A DNA stretch of 64,000 nt from Achromobacter seleniivolatilans (GCF_030864005.1 NZ_CP132976.1:2108001-2172000); one strand, 5' to 3'. Positions 38,701 to 47,667 are shown, counted from the first letter of the stretch. Made by a program: numbers and translations. Notes: generated by a model from the letters alone, not told the origin.

Positions 38701-39929
38701 CGGAACAACCTTTGCCCGACGCCCCTGCCGCCGGCCCCCTGAGCGGCGTGCGCATCCTGGACCTGAGTTCGGTCGTGATGGGCCCCTATGCCACGCAGGT
38801 TCTGGCGGACCTGGGCGCGGACGTCATCAAAGTCGAATCGCCCTCGGGCGACAACATGCGAGCCGTGGGTCCCATGCGCAATCCCGGCATGGGACATTTG
38901 TATCTGCACCTGAACCGCAACAAGCGGTCCATCGTGCTGGACCTGAAAACGCCCGAAGGACTAGCCGCCTGCCTGAAGCTGGCGGAAAGCTGCGACGCCC
39001 TGCTCTATAACATCCGGCCGCAAGCCATGGCTCGCCTGGGGCTGTCGTATGAAGCCGTCGCCGAGCGCAACCCACGAATCGTTTATCTGGGCGCCTACGG
39101 TTTTGGAGAAGCCGGCCCGTATGCAGGCCGACCGGCCTATGACGATCTGATCCAAGGGCAGACGGGAATTGCCGCGTTGTCCGCCCAGCACAGCGGAGAC
39201 GTGCCGCGCTATGCGCCCCTGACCCTGGCCGACCGCGCGGTGGGCCTGCATGTGGGAATTGCGCTGGTTTCTGCCGTCTTGCACGCCAAGACCAGCGGGC
39301 GCGGGCAGCAGGTTGAAATCCCCATGTTTGAAGGGATGGCCCATCTGGTGTTGGGCGACCACTTGGGCGGCGCCACCTTCGAACCGCCGCTGGGCCCGAC
39401 CGGATACGCACGCCTTTTGGCGCCGCATCGCCGCCCATACGCCACCGCTGACGGCTATATCTGCCTGCTCATCTACAACGACAAGCACTGGCGCAACTTC
39501 TTTGACCTGATCGGCCAGCCCGAGCTTGCGCAGGACCCGCGCTTTTGCACGCATGGCGCGCGCGCCGCGCACATTAGCGAGGTCTACGCCTTTGTGGCGG
39601 AAGTCATCAGCGCACGGCCCAGCCAGGCGTGGCTGGAAGATCTGACGCGTGCGGACATTCCCGCCTCCCAGCTCTATACGGTGGATGGGTTATTGCAAGA
39701 CAAACACCTGGCTGCCACCGGCTTTATCCACCACATGGAGCACCCCTCGGAAGGCCAAATGCGCACCACTGCCCCATTAGGGCGCTATCAAGGCACACCG
39801 ACTTCTATACGCCGGCCAGCCCCCCGACTGGGCGAGCACAGCCGCGAGGTATTGACCGAAGCCGGCTACGACGCCACCCGGATCGACGCCCTGGTCGCCC
39901 GTGGCATTACTCAAGATGGAAACGAATAA
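38697..39929 (+). CDS. CaiB/BaiF-type (class III) CoA-transferase
   Basis: The 410-residue protein begins SGVRILDLSSVVMGPYATQVL and continues GADVIKVESPSGDNMR and RNKRSIVLDLKTPEG, the class III CoA-transferase pattern. The likely catalytic aspartate is Asp149 in PAYDDLIQGQTG. It would move CoA from an acyl-CoA donor to an acid acceptor, activating a substrate for the dehydrogenase encoded next. The overlap with the Bug gene (4 bp) and the 1-bp overlap with the next gene show tight coupling. Confidence 0.9.
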   Translation: MTEQPLPDAPAAGPLSGVRILDLSSVVMGPYATQVLADLGADVIKVESPSGDNMRAVGPMRNPGMGHLYLHLNRNKRSIVLDLKTPEGLAACLKLAESCDALLYNIRPQAMARLGLSYEAVAERNPRIVYLGAYGFGEAGPYAGRPAYDDLIQGQTGIAALSAQHSGDVPRYAPLTLADRAVGLHVGIALVSAVLHAKTSGRGQQVEIPMFEGMAHLVLGDHLGGATFEPPLGPTGYARLLAPHRRPYATADGYICLLIYNDKHWRNFFDLIGQPELAQDPRFCTHGARAAHISEVYAFVAEVISARPSQAWLEDLTRADIPASQLYTVDGLLQDKHLAATGFIHHMEHPSEGQMRTTAPLGRYQGTPTSIRRPAPRLGEHSREVLTEAGYDATRIDALVARGITQDGNE

Positions 39930-41095
39930 TGGACTTTGCCTTCACTCCCGAACAATTGGCGTTGCGCGACGCCGTGTCCCGCATCTGCGACCGCTATCCT
40001 GACGAATACTGGCTGGAACGCGACCGCGAAGGCGGGTTTCCTGAATCGCTGCACGCCGACCTGGCACGCGACGGCTGGCTGGGCATCGCCATGCCGCAGG
40101 AATACGGCGGCGCCGGCTTGGGCATGACCGAAGCCGCACTGATGATGCAAACCATCTCGGCGTCGGGCGCGGGGTTTACCGGCGCATCGGCCGTCCATAT
40201 GAATATCTTTGGCCTGAACCCGGTCGTGGTGTTTGGCAACGATGAGCAACGGACGCGCTGGCTGGAGCCATTGATCGCCGGCCGGGAAAAAGCCTGCTTC
40301 GCCGTGACCGAACCGGATGCAGGGCTGGACACCACAAAGTTGAGCACCCGAGCCATACGCGAAGGCGACGAGTATGTGGTGCATGGCCGCAAGATCTGGA
40401 TATCGACGGCTCAGGTCGCCAATAAAATGCTGTTGCTGGCACGCACGACCCCACTGGCGGAGGTCGACAAACCCACGCAGGGCCTGTCCCTGTTCTACAC
40501 CGACCTTGACCGCGAAAAGATCGAAGTGCGGGAAATTGAGAAAATGGGCCGCAAGTCCGTGGACTCGAACATGTTATTCATCGACGGACTTCGCATTCCT
40601 GTGGCTGACCGCATCGGCGAAGAAGGCCGAGGCTTTGAATACATCCTGCATGGCTTAAATCCAGAGCGCATCCTGATTGCCGCAGAAGCCGTTGGCATTG
40701 GCCGCGCGGCACTGGACCGGGCGGTAAAGTACGCGGGCGAACGCACCGTATTCGGCCGGCCTATCGGTCAGAACCAGGGAATTCAGCACCCGCTGGCCCA
40801 GGCTTGGATGCAATTGGAAGCCGCCGATCTGATGGTATTCAAAGCCGCGAGCCTGTATGACGCCGGCCAGCCTTGCGGCCCTTACGCCAATACCGCCAAA
40901 TACCTGGCGGCCGAGGCCGGTTACAACGCCTGCCAGACTGCGGTCATGACCTTGGGCGGCATGGGCTATGCGAAGGAATACCACGTGGAACGGCTGCTTC
41001 GCGAGAGCTTCATTCCGCGCATCGCACCCGTCAGTCCGCAGTTGATCATGTGCTTTATCGCGGAAAAGGTATTAGGCCTGCCGAAATCCTACTAA
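39929..41095 (+). CDS. Acyl-CoA dehydrogenase
   Basis: The 388-residue flavoenzyme has FAVTEPDAGLDTTKLSTRA and HGRKIWISTAQVA (the FAD-binding mid domain) and QTAVMTLGGMGYAKEYHVER in the C-terminal domain, all typical. It would introduce a double bond into the activated acid. The gene is out of phase with the longer open frame to 39629; the real start is the ATG at 39929, overlapping the CoA-transferase stop. The catalytic base was not assigned. A terminator-like hairpin follows. Confidence 0.92.
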   Translation: MDFAFTPEQLALRDAVSRICDRYPDEYWLERDREGGFPESLHADLARDGWLGIAMPQEYGGAGLGMTEAALMMQTISASGAGFTGASAVHMNIFGLNPVVVFGNDEQRTRWLEPLIAGREKACFAVTEPDAGLDTTKLSTRAIREGDEYVVHGRKIWISTAQVANKMLLLARTTPLAEVDKPTQGLSLFYTDLDREKIEVREIEKMGRKSVDSNMLFIDGLRIPVADRIGEEGRGFEYILHGLNPERILIAAEAVGIGRAALDRAVKYAGERTVFGRPIGQNQGIQHPLAQAWMQLEAADLMVFKAASLYDAGQPCGPYANTAKYLAAEAGYNACQTAVMTLGGMGYAKEYHVERLLRESFIPRIAPVSPQLIMCFIAEKVLGLPKSY

Positions 41096-41100
41096 ATCAG

Positions 41101-41137
41101 GGGCGGACCCGGCATTGCGGGTCGCCGCCCGGCTTTT
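41101..41137 (+). terminator. Terminator after acyl-CoA dehydrogenase gene
   Basis: GACCCG (41106-41111) pairs with CGGGTC (41118-41123), and outer GGCG/CGCC bases extend it. GGCTTTT follows at 41131. It lies between the convergent acyl-CoA dehydrogenase and IclR genes. Confidence 0.6.
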
Positions 41138-41149
41138 CAGGCGTGCTCT

Positions 41150-41887
41150 TCAGGCCTGTTGCTCCAGGGCGGTGCAAGCCGCCCGCAGGATACGCGCGTA
41201 CGTTTCCTGCTGGGGTTCGATACGGTAGATCGGCCCCCCTACCGAGATCGCGTAGTGCTCACCCGACAACGTGACGGGCCAGGCGATAGCGCCCACGTCA
41301 GCGATGGATTCCCCGCTATTCATGAACCATCCCCGTTGGCGGGATAACTCAATGTCGGCGAGTACTGCCTGTGGCGTGATCAGGGTGCGCTCGTTGTAGC
41401 GGGTCAGTGTCATGCCCGCGAGCGTCTCATCGCGCGCCGCGTCGCTCATTAGCGACATCAATGCCTTTCCGAGCGAATTTGCGTGTACGTCTTTGAACTC
41501 GCCGGCAACAGGCGCATAACGGATCGTATGTGGCGAATCCAGGACGTCCAGGTAGACAACCCGGCGGTCTTGGGCTAGCTTGGCGAACACGATTGTTTCG
41601 CGGGTTGCGTCCCTTAATTCAACCAGGCTGGGATAAACCCGATCCAGTACGGGATCGGCGCGCGCTATGCGCTGCGCCATGGCCAGCAGACGGCCGGTGG
41701 GGTAATACCCCTGCCGCCGCCCGGTTTCATACAGATAACCCAGACCGGTCAGCGTACGGATCAGCGCCAGACAGCTGGAAACAGGCACATCCAGCAACCG
41801 GGCCAGTTCCGACAGAGGCAGCGCGCGTTTTTCGCGAGCATAGGTTTCGATGATTTCGATAACTCGCAGCGCCGTCTTGACACTCAT
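41150..41887 (-). CDS. IclR-family transcriptional regulator
   Basis: The protein has 245 residues from the ATG at 41887, or 256 from 41920. The N-terminal winged HTH reads TALRVIEIIETYAREK, LPLSELARLLDVPVSSCLALIRTL. The C-terminal effector domain carries YLDVLDSPHTIRY, HANSLGKALMS and the late AISVGGPIYRI. IclR regulators sense small acids and usually bind palindromes. It converges on the cupin-Bug-CaiB-dehydrogenase genes, its likely targets. The ribosome sites of both ATGs are weak. Confidence 0.88.
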   Translation of the reverse strand: MSVKTALRVIEIIETYAREKRALPLSELARLLDVPVSSCLALIRTLTGLGYLYETGRRQGYYPTGRLLAMAQRIARADPVLDRVYPSLVELRDATRETIVFAKLAQDRRVVYLDVLDSPHTIRYAPVAGEFKDVHANSLGKALMSLMSDAARDETLAGMTLTRYNERTLITPQAVLADIELSRQRGWFMNSGESIADVGAIAWPVTLSGEHYAISVGGPIYRIEPQQETYARILRAACTALEQQA

Positions 41888-41936
41888 TGCCCGATCCGAA
41901 CTATTTAGCACGTGAAACATCTGTCCCGCCGGAGGC

Positions 41937-41963
41937 TAAAGTTCCCTGCGGATATGCCGTTAT
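41937..41963 (+). promoter_or_regulatory. Sigma-28 (FliA) promoter of flaG-fliDST
   Basis: TAAAGTTC (41937-41944), an exact 11-bp spacer and GCCGTTAT (41956-41963) match the flagellar sigma-28 consensus TAAAGTTT-N11-GCCGATAA at 13 of 16 positions. It is 66 bp upstream of flaG, so this operon would be a late class gene set. Confidence 0.75.
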
Positions 41964-42029
41964 GGTAGCTGAGAATTCCCTGAAAACAGCGCGTTCCTCC
42001 AAGACGCCCACATCGCCGCAGGAGTGTTC

Positions 42030-42407
42030 ATGGCCGTAACCCCACTAGTACCTGCTTCGTACGCACCAACGCCGGTTGCGGCTGCTCCGGTCATTGCCGA
42101 TCCGGCAGTGTCCGTAACGCCCACGGTGGCCGCAACCAATAGCGGCGCCTCCGACAGTGCCACGTCGGACCAATCCAACTCGCAGAAGCTGCCTTTGGAC
42201 AAGGCACTGGATGAAATCAACGACCAGATGAAAGCCTGGTCCACGCAGCTCCAGTTTGAGATAGATCCCAACGTGCATCAGGTAGTGGTGTCGGTCGTCG
42301 ACGCGGAATCGGGTGATGTAATTCGCACGATCCCCAGCGAAACCGTACTCAAAATCGCCAAAATGATCGTGAACATGCAAGGCAATGGCATCAAAACAAC
42401 AGCTTGA
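42030..42407 (+). CDS. flaG: FlaG-family flagellar protein
   Basis: The 125-residue protein starts at the ATG at 42030 behind GCAGGAG. The N-terminal half is rich in Ala, Pro and Thr. The C-terminal FlaG domain reads FEIDPNVHQVVVSVVDAESG and DVIRTIPSETVLKIAK. FlaG proteins affect filament length or secretion of flagellin. It precedes fliD as in many flagellar operons, with a 144-bp gap. Confidence 0.9.
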   Translation: MAVTPLVPASYAPTPVAAAPVIADPAVSVTPTVAATNSGASDSATSDQSNSQKLPLDKALDEINDQMKAWSTQLQFEIDPNVHQVVVSVVDAESGDVIRTIPSETVLKIAKMIVNMQGNGIKTTA

Positions 42408-42551
42408 GGTGACCCAAAAAATGGGGTCCACATGCTGTTTTGGCGCCAATCAGTGAGCGAATCACCGAATTAGGCCCGCCTTATGCCTTTACCCGGCCAA
42501 TCGCCGGCACCATATTTTTGACAGAATCGTATCGCTAGGAAGGAATTTCAC

Positions 42552-43940
42552 ATGGCTTCTATTACTAATCTCGGCTCGGTTTCCGGCTTGCCGCTGGAAA
42601 AAATCCTGTCGGATTTGGCGGCTGCCGAAGAGAAAAAACTGTCGGTATTTACCGCTCGCTCAGCCAGCTACAAGACCCAGATCGACGCCTATTCGCAGCT
42701 GACCAGCGCCCTGGAGGCTATGCAAAGCGCCGCCGCGCTGCTGGGCAAAACCGAGACGATGGCTGCCATCAAGGGCAGCGTCACCGGCGGTTCCGCCTTG
42801 ACGGCCACTGTGGCCGCCGAGGGCGCCGTCGCGGGCCAGTACACCATTGAAGTGAATAACCTAGCCAAGGCGCAAAGCCTGCAATCGGGCTCCGTTGCCG
42901 ACCGCACTGCCAAAAACGGTGCCACCGGCACGTTTGAAATCGAATTGGCCGACGGCACCAAGCGCACCATCGACCTGAAGGACGACACATCGCTCAACGG
43001 CATCGTCAAGGCGATCAACGCCGACGACAAGGCCGGCGTGCGCGCCACCGTCATCAACGACGGCAACGGCAATAACTACCTGATGCTGACGGCCTCCAAC
43101 ACGGGCGAAAAAGCCGCGGTGAAGTCCATCACCGTGAACGGCGACCAGTCGCTCAAGGACGTGTTGAGCTTCAGCACGGCCGCTGACGGCACCACCACGG
43201 GCATGAAGGCCGACAAGGCTGTGGATGCCAAAATCACCATCAACGGCATCGCCGTCACAAGCGGCTCGAACAACATTTCGACCGCCATCGACGGCATCAC
43301 GCTGAACCTGGCCGAAAAAACCGAAGCCGGCAAGCCCATCACCCTGAAGCTGGAATCCGATCCGTCGGTAGCCACCAAGGCGGTGACGGATTTCGTTGCG
43401 AAGTACAAAGCGCTGCAAACGACCATCAAGAATCTGACGGCGTTTGATGCCAAGGCGTCGACCAATCAGCCGCTGACAGGCGACGGCACGACGCGTTCGA
43501 TCCAATCATCACTGTCGGGCGCACTGCAAAGCGTGCTGGGCAGCGGCACCATCCGTTCGCTGGCTGACATGGGCATCACCACCGATGCCACGGCGCGCGA
43601 ACTGAAGCTGGATACGACCAAGCTGACCAAGGCGTTGACCGAAAACCCCGCCGACGTCGCAGAATTGCTGACGGGCAAGAACGGCCTGGCCAAGAATATC
43701 GATGCCGCACTGAAAGACGTGCTGGGCACAGGCGGCTCTCTGAAGACCCGCCAGGATGGCCTGGCCAAGTCGATGACCGCTGTTGATGCGCAGAAAGCCC
43801 GCGTGAAATCTGCAAGCGATACCGAACTTGAACAGATGCGCACGCGTTTTGTGGCACTGGACACGTTCTACATGAAGATGCAGAGCACCGGCAACTATCT
43901 GACCCAGCAGTTCGAGGCGCTGAACAAGTCGACCAAATAA
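42552..43940 (+). CDS. fliD: Flagellar filament cap protein
   Basis: The 462-residue protein begins ASITNLGSVSGLPLEKILSD, the FliD N-terminal motif. The middle contains repeated beta regions and many Ala, Lys and Thr residues. The C-terminus ends NYLTQQFEALNKSTK, a coiled coil. It forms the pentameric cap that guides flagellin folding. The fliS gene follows after 19 bp. Confidence 0.95.
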   Translation: MASITNLGSVSGLPLEKILSDLAAAEEKKLSVFTARSASYKTQIDAYSQLTSALEAMQSAAALLGKTETMAAIKGSVTGGSALTATVAAEGAVAGQYTIEVNNLAKAQSLQSGSVADRTAKNGATGTFEIELADGTKRTIDLKDDTSLNGIVKAINADDKAGVRATVINDGNGNNYLMLTASNTGEKAAVKSITVNGDQSLKDVLSFSTAADGTTTGMKADKAVDAKITINGIAVTSGSNNISTAIDGITLNLAEKTEAGKPITLKLESDPSVATKAVTDFVAKYKALQTTIKNLTAFDAKASTNQPLTGDGTTRSIQSSLSGALQSVLGSGTIRSLADMGITTDATARELKLDTTKLTKALTENPADVAELLTGKNGLAKNIDAALKDVLGTGGSLKTRQDGLAKSMTAVDAQKARVKSASDTELEQMRTRFVALDTFYMKMQSTGNYLTQQFEALNKSTK

Positions 43941-43959
43941 CCTCTAGAAGATGTATTAA

Positions 43960-44388
43960 ATGACGTATGCCGCCCGAAGACCCACAGGGTCTCACTCTGT
44001 CCGTTCCTACGCCGATATCGGCCTGGAAACGCAAGTTCTTGGCGCAAGCCCGGAGCGGCTGATCACCCTGTTGTACATGGGTGCCCGGGCAGCTATCGGG
44101 CAGGCGCGCCTTCATATGAAGGAAGGCCGTATCGCTGAACGCGGCGCGGCCATCTCGAAAGCGATCAAAATTGTTGATGAAGGCTTGAAGACCGGGCTAA
44201 ATATGGAGGCTGGCGGCGACATCGCCGTAAACCTCGCCCTGCTCTACGACTACATCATTCGCACGCTGCTGACGGCGAACCTCAAGACGGATGTCGAACA
44301 GCTTGATATCGCCGATCGCCTGCTGACCGATCTGGCCGAGGCGTGGCAAACTTCCATCGACCGGCCGGCTGGCGGCGTGGAGCCGTAA
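43960..44388 (+). CDS. fliS: Flagellin export chaperone FliS
   Basis: The 142-residue all-helical protein has YADIGLETQVLGASPERLITLLYMGA near the N-terminus and a three- to four-helix pattern, as in FliS. It binds the disordered C-terminus of flagellin in the cytoplasm and prevents early assembly. The stop overlaps the fliT start by one base. Confidence 0.93.
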   Translation: MTYAARRPTGSHSVRSYADIGLETQVLGASPERLITLLYMGARAAIGQARLHMKEGRIAERGAAISKAIKIVDEGLKTGLNMEAGGDIAVNLALLYDYIIRTLLTANLKTDVEQLDIADRLLTDLAEAWQTSIDRPAGGVEP

Positions 44389-44789
44389 TGGCCCTGAACA
44401 TGCCCCTTGCCAGCCCGAGAACGCCCGAGATTTCCATGACGTCCCTGACTCAGTACCCCCCCTCCATCCTGGATCACTACCAGGAAATTGCTTCCATTAC
44501 CGGGGAAATGCTGACGGCCGCCCAAGCGGGCGACTGGGACACGGCCATGATTCATGGACAGCAGTATTGTGAGCGCGTTGAAAACCTGCGCCAAACAGAG
44601 CGGAAGACTCCGCTGGACGAAGCCGGCCGCGCAATGAAATACGACCTGCTCGTCCGCATCCTGGAAAACGATGCGCTGACGCGCGACCTGGCCATTCCGC
44701 AACTGGCCCGCCTGGGCGAACTGCTGGGGCGGATGAAGCGCCAGCAGACGCTGCTGTCGGCCTACGGTTATCAGGCGCCTGAAGAATGA
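44388..44789 (+). CDS. fliT: Flagellar protein FliT
   Basis: The product is 133 residues from the ATG at 44388 (TAATG overlap with fliS, GGAG five bases upstream), or 117 from the ATG at 44436. The helical body includes ILDHYQEIASITGEML and LLGRMKRQQTLLSAYGY, as in FliT-type chaperones, which bind the cap protein FliD and, in enterics, FlhDC. Similarity is modest, so the call rests partly on position after fliS. Confidence 0.8.
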   Translation: MALNMPLASPRTPEISMTSLTQYPPSILDHYQEIASITGEMLTAAQAGDWDTAMIHGQQYCERVENLRQTERKTPLDEAGRAMKYDLLVRILENDALTRDLAIPQLARLGELLGRMKRQQTLLSAYGYQAPEE

Positions 44790-46144
44790 GCGTAGGTCCC
44801 GCCGCACTCGGCAACGTCCTGGTGCAGCGGCTGGACGCCGTGCTTGGCACGACGATGTCCGCCGCCAACGCCAATCTCGTTTCAGGGGCGCGGCCAGACG
44901 CCGTCAGCCAGCCCGGCAGCCCTGAAAAACCCGGCGCATCCGACGGTTCAGCCCGTGATCCCCGGCAAGGCATACAAACTGGCGGCGCCCGAGGCGACCG
45001 CCAGAATACCGTGGTGGACGCCAAGACGGCGGCCGCCTTGGCGCTTGCCGCGCGCGGTCTGGTCACCAGTAGCGACACGACCGCCTCGGCGCCGACCACG
45101 CTGGGTACGACTGCCCGAACCATTCTTTCCCTGCTGGCCCAATACCCCGAAGCCGCGCCCGCTGTCCAAGGACGCGCGCCGCTCTGGAGCGGCGACGCCG
45201 CAACCGGCCAAACGCCCGGCCAACCTGCCGGACAGGCGGGACAGGCGCCATCCGGCCAACCCGGCCAGCCCGCAGCGGCCGGCCAGCAGAACCCGGCCGG
45301 ACAACCTCCCGCCACACCGGCCGCTCTGCCCGCTTCCACGGCTGCTGCTGCCGCACTCGCGGCCGGCACCGATGCGCAGACCGCAGGCGCCAAGCCGGCA
45401 CGCCCCGCCGGACAAACCGACGCAAACGCCGCTCGCGGCGCGGAGGCCACCGCGCATGCTGCGCTTGCTGCTGGCGGCCCGGCCGCACGCACACTGGGCC
45501 AAGCCCTGCGCCAAGCCCTGCAAACCAGCGGTTTGTTCTATGAGTCCCATCTGACCGACATGGTCTTTGGCCGGACCAATCCGTCCATGCTGCAAAACGA
45601 GCCACAGGCCAAACTCAGCAAAGACGCCGCCGCACAACAGAATGCCGCGCCCTCGCGTGGCCGGGCGGACTCGTCCGCGCCCAGCCGCGCAGGCGGCGCC
45701 GACGCGCCGTCCGGCTCGGGTTCGTCAGGGACCCCAGCTCCGGGCACGCCCGTGGCGGGTATTCACCAAGACCTGACTGTGCTGGTCCGCCAACAATTGG
45801 ACGTGCTTGCCAATCAGGCCCTGACTTGGCAAGGCGAAGCTTGGCCTGGCACCCCCATGGAATGGGAAGTGGAACGCGAGCCCTACGGCGGCGATCCCGA
45901 CTCGGCGGTGCCTACCTGGGCCACTCGCCTCAAATTGGACCTGCCCAGGCTGGGTCTGGTTGACGCCCGTTTGAATCTGGCCGGCGACCAGATCGTGCTG
46001 CAACTGGTCGCCCCGCACAGCGCTGCCGAGATCAATGATTCGTCGGACCAACTGCGCGCACGCCTGCTGGCCGCTGGCCTGACACTGAGCAACCTGGCGG
46101 TCAGCGTGGTAGATCCGCGCCCCGTCATGCCCACCGATATCTAA
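44786..46144 (+). CDS. FliK-like hook-length control domain protein
   Basis: The 452-residue protein has an Ala-, Pro- and Gln-rich disordered stretch (about 30-330). The C-terminal fold (about 340-450) has WEVEREPYGGD, LDLPRLGLVDARLNLAGDQI and LSNLAVSVVDPRP, resembling the FliK C-terminal (Flg_hook) domain that contacts FlhB. A second FliK lies at 53405 in its standard place. It overlaps fliT by 4 bp and the next gene, an FlhB C-terminal homologue, by 1 bp. That coupling suggests an export-switch module. Whether it replaces or modifies FliK is unknown. Confidence 0.75.
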   Translation: MSVGPAALGNVLVQRLDAVLGTTMSAANANLVSGARPDAVSQPGSPEKPGASDGSARDPRQGIQTGGARGDRQNTVVDAKTAAALALAARGLVTSSDTTASAPTTLGTTARTILSLLAQYPEAAPAVQGRAPLWSGDAATGQTPGQPAGQAGQAPSGQPGQPAAAGQQNPAGQPPATPAALPASTAAAAALAAGTDAQTAGAKPARPAGQTDANAARGAEATAHAALAAGGPAARTLGQALRQALQTSGLFYESHLTDMVFGRTNPSMLQNEPQAKLSKDAAAQQNAAPSRGRADSSAPSRAGGADAPSGSGSSGTPAPGTPVAGIHQDLTVLVRQQLDVLANQALTWQGEAWPGTPMEWEVEREPYGGDPDSAVPTWATRLKLDLPRLGLVDARLNLAGDQIVLQLVAPHSAAEINDSSDQLRARLLAAGLTLSNLAVSVVDPRPVMPTDI

Positions 46145-46470
46145 TGAGCATCATCCCCTACTCCGAGGACAATGGCCCCAATGCGAACCGCAATGCCGCG
46201 GTCGCCATTTCCTATGACGAAAAGGATGGCGCCCCCCGCGTCGTCGCCAAGGGCTACGGGCAGTTGGCGGACACGATTGTCCGTGCCGCCGAAGAAAACG
46301 GCCTGTATGTGCACGAATCCCGCGAGTTGGTCGGCCTGCTGATGCAGGTGGACCTGGACGCACATATTCCACCCCAACTCTACGTTGCAGTGGCAGAATT
46401 GCTGGCCTGGCTCTACCGCCTGGAATCGCGCGAGCTTCCCATAGCCGCGCCGCCTGATCTCACTACCTAA
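46144..46470 (+). CDS. Stand-alone FlhB C-terminal-domain homologue (FlhX-like switch protein)
   Basis: The 108-residue protein is soluble. AVAISYDEKDGAPRVVAKGY, LVGLLMQVDLDAHIPPQLYV and AELLAWLYRLE line up with the cytoplasmic C-terminal half (after the NPTH cleavage site) of FlhB/YscU export-switch proteins. The membrane helices and the NPTH sequence are absent, so it cannot self-cleave as FlhB does. Such FlhX-type pieces can substitute for the FlhB tail in some bacteria. It is translationally coupled to the FliK-like gene. Confidence 0.85.
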   Translation: MSIIPYSEDNGPNANRNAAVAISYDEKDGAPRVVAKGYGQLADTIVRAAEENGLYVHESRELVGLLMQVDLDAHIPPQLYVAVAELLAWLYRLESRELPIAAPPDLTT

Positions 46471-46481
46471 GGACTACCAAC

Positions 46482-47285
46482 GTGTTGGATGCCAGCGACC
46501 CGGAATTTCTGCTGACCCGGCCGGAAGACATGCGCTCTGCCTTGTTTGAGCTGACGCACCCCGACAGCCACATCCTCGTGCGCGATGCCGCGGACCGTGA
46601 GATGGCCGTGCTCATTTTGGGCGCGGACAAGCAAACCCGCCAGTTCTTCTGGCGGCCCCGCGACTATGCCGGCGCGGACTTTGAACAGTCCGACAGCATG
46701 GGGCTGTTAAGCGGTGCCACCTTCTATTTCAATGCCACCGCCTACGGCGGCGTGCAGATACGGTTTCGTGTCCAGCGGCCCGAAGTGATTCATTTCGACG
46801 ATGGCAGCGCCGCGTTGATGTCGCCGTTCCCTGATCGTTTGGCACGCATTCAGCGGCGCAAGATGTTCCGCGCCTCGCTGGTCAGCGCCGCCAACCGCTG
46901 TCAGGCAACGTGGCAAGCCGAGCCCAAGGAAAAGCCGCTTACGTTCAGCGTGCGCGACCTTTCGGTGGATGGCGTGGGATTGCGCGTAGAGCTTGCCGTG
47001 CCGTCGCTGCCGGAACGCGGAGCGGTGATGGAAGACGTGCAATTGGATTTTGGCGAGCTGGGCAAACTGAGCGCCAATCTGGAAGTGCGCAACGTCTATC
47101 CGATTTCGGGCCAGCCGATGATCCAGGCCAACAGCCCTGAAGACGCAGCGCCCAAGCACCTGTCCCTGACCGGCGAACCGCCGATGAGCCACTTGGGCGC
47201 CGTATTCCTGAATTTGGATGCGCGCCAGGAAAACTGGCTGCAGCAAGTAGTGTGGCGCCTGGAGAAAGGCGCGCAGCGCAACTGA
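46482..47285 (+). CDS. ycgR: YcgR-like flagellar brake protein with PilZ domain
   Basis: The protein has 267 residues from the GTG at 46482, preceded by AAGGA at eight bases. An N-terminal YcgR domain (about 10-115) is followed by PilZ. The c-di-GMP motif is visible as RRKMFR (Arg126, Arg130) and DLSVDGVG (Asp159, Ser161, Gly164). Bound to c-di-GMP it slows the motor by contacting FliG or MotA. It completes the flaG-fliD-fliST run and converges with fliE across a terminator. Confidence 0.9.
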   Translation: MLDASDPEFLLTRPEDMRSALFELTHPDSHILVRDAADREMAVLILGADKQTRQFFWRPRDYAGADFEQSDSMGLLSGATFYFNATAYGGVQIRFRVQRPEVIHFDDGSAALMSPFPDRLARIQRRKMFRASLVSAANRCQATWQAEPKEKPLTFSVRDLSVDGVGLRVELAVPSLPERGAVMEDVQLDFGELGKLSANLEVRNVYPISGQPMIQANSPEDAAPKHLSLTGEPPMSHLGAVFLNLDARQENWLQQVVWRLEKGAQRN

Positions 47286-47292
47286 TTGAAAA

Positions 47293-47319
47293 CGGGGCCT
47301 TTCCATCAGAAAGGCCCCG
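47293..47319. terminator. Bidirectional terminator between ycgR and fliE
   Basis: CGGGGCCTTT (47293-47302) pairs with AAAGGCCCCG (47310-47319) around a 7-nt loop. It separates the convergent ycgR and fliE genes. Confidence 0.75.
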
Positions 47320-47334
47320 CATTCCTTATGTGCC

Positions 47335-47667
47335 TTAAACGGCCATCGAGGAAATTTCTTTGTAGGCGGCGACCAGCTTGTTACGAACCTGCACCGCCGT
47401 CTGAAAGCCAATGCTGGCTTTCTGCATGTCAATCATCACGTCGTTAAGCGAAATATCGGGCGCGCCCATCTCAAAGGCCTTGGCCTGAGCGGAAGAGGCA
47501 TTCTGCGCCGCCGTTACGCGGCGAATCGAACGCTGCAATTCAGCCGCGAAGCCATCGGGTTGACCCGCCATCTCACCTGCGGCGAGATTACCGGTTTCCG
47601 CTTTGCTCACGACCGTGCGCATCTGCTGGAGCATGCTTTCGATGCCGGACAAGCCTGTTACAGCCAT
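47335..47667 (-). CDS. fliE: Flagellar basal-body protein FliE
   Basis: From the ATG at 47667 the protein has 110 residues, the family's usual length. The C-terminal half reads [41 protein letters not shown], interrupted here only for length, and is diagnostic. It joins the MS ring to the rod. AAGGA stands eight bases before the ATG. It diverges from fliF, with a 320-bp control region between them. Confidence 0.94.
   Translation of the reverse strand: MAVTGLSGIESMLQQMRTVVSKAETGNLAAGEMAGQPDGFAAELQRSIRRVTAAQNASSAQAKAFEMGAPDISLNDVMIDMQKASIGFQTAVQVRNKLVAAYKEISSMAV

Noticed and set aside
42411..42448. Terminator after flaG
   Set aside because: The GACCC/GGGGTC stem is short, its loop holds the A-run, and the pairing of flanking AAAACAACAGC with GCTGTTTT needs bulges; too weak to call.
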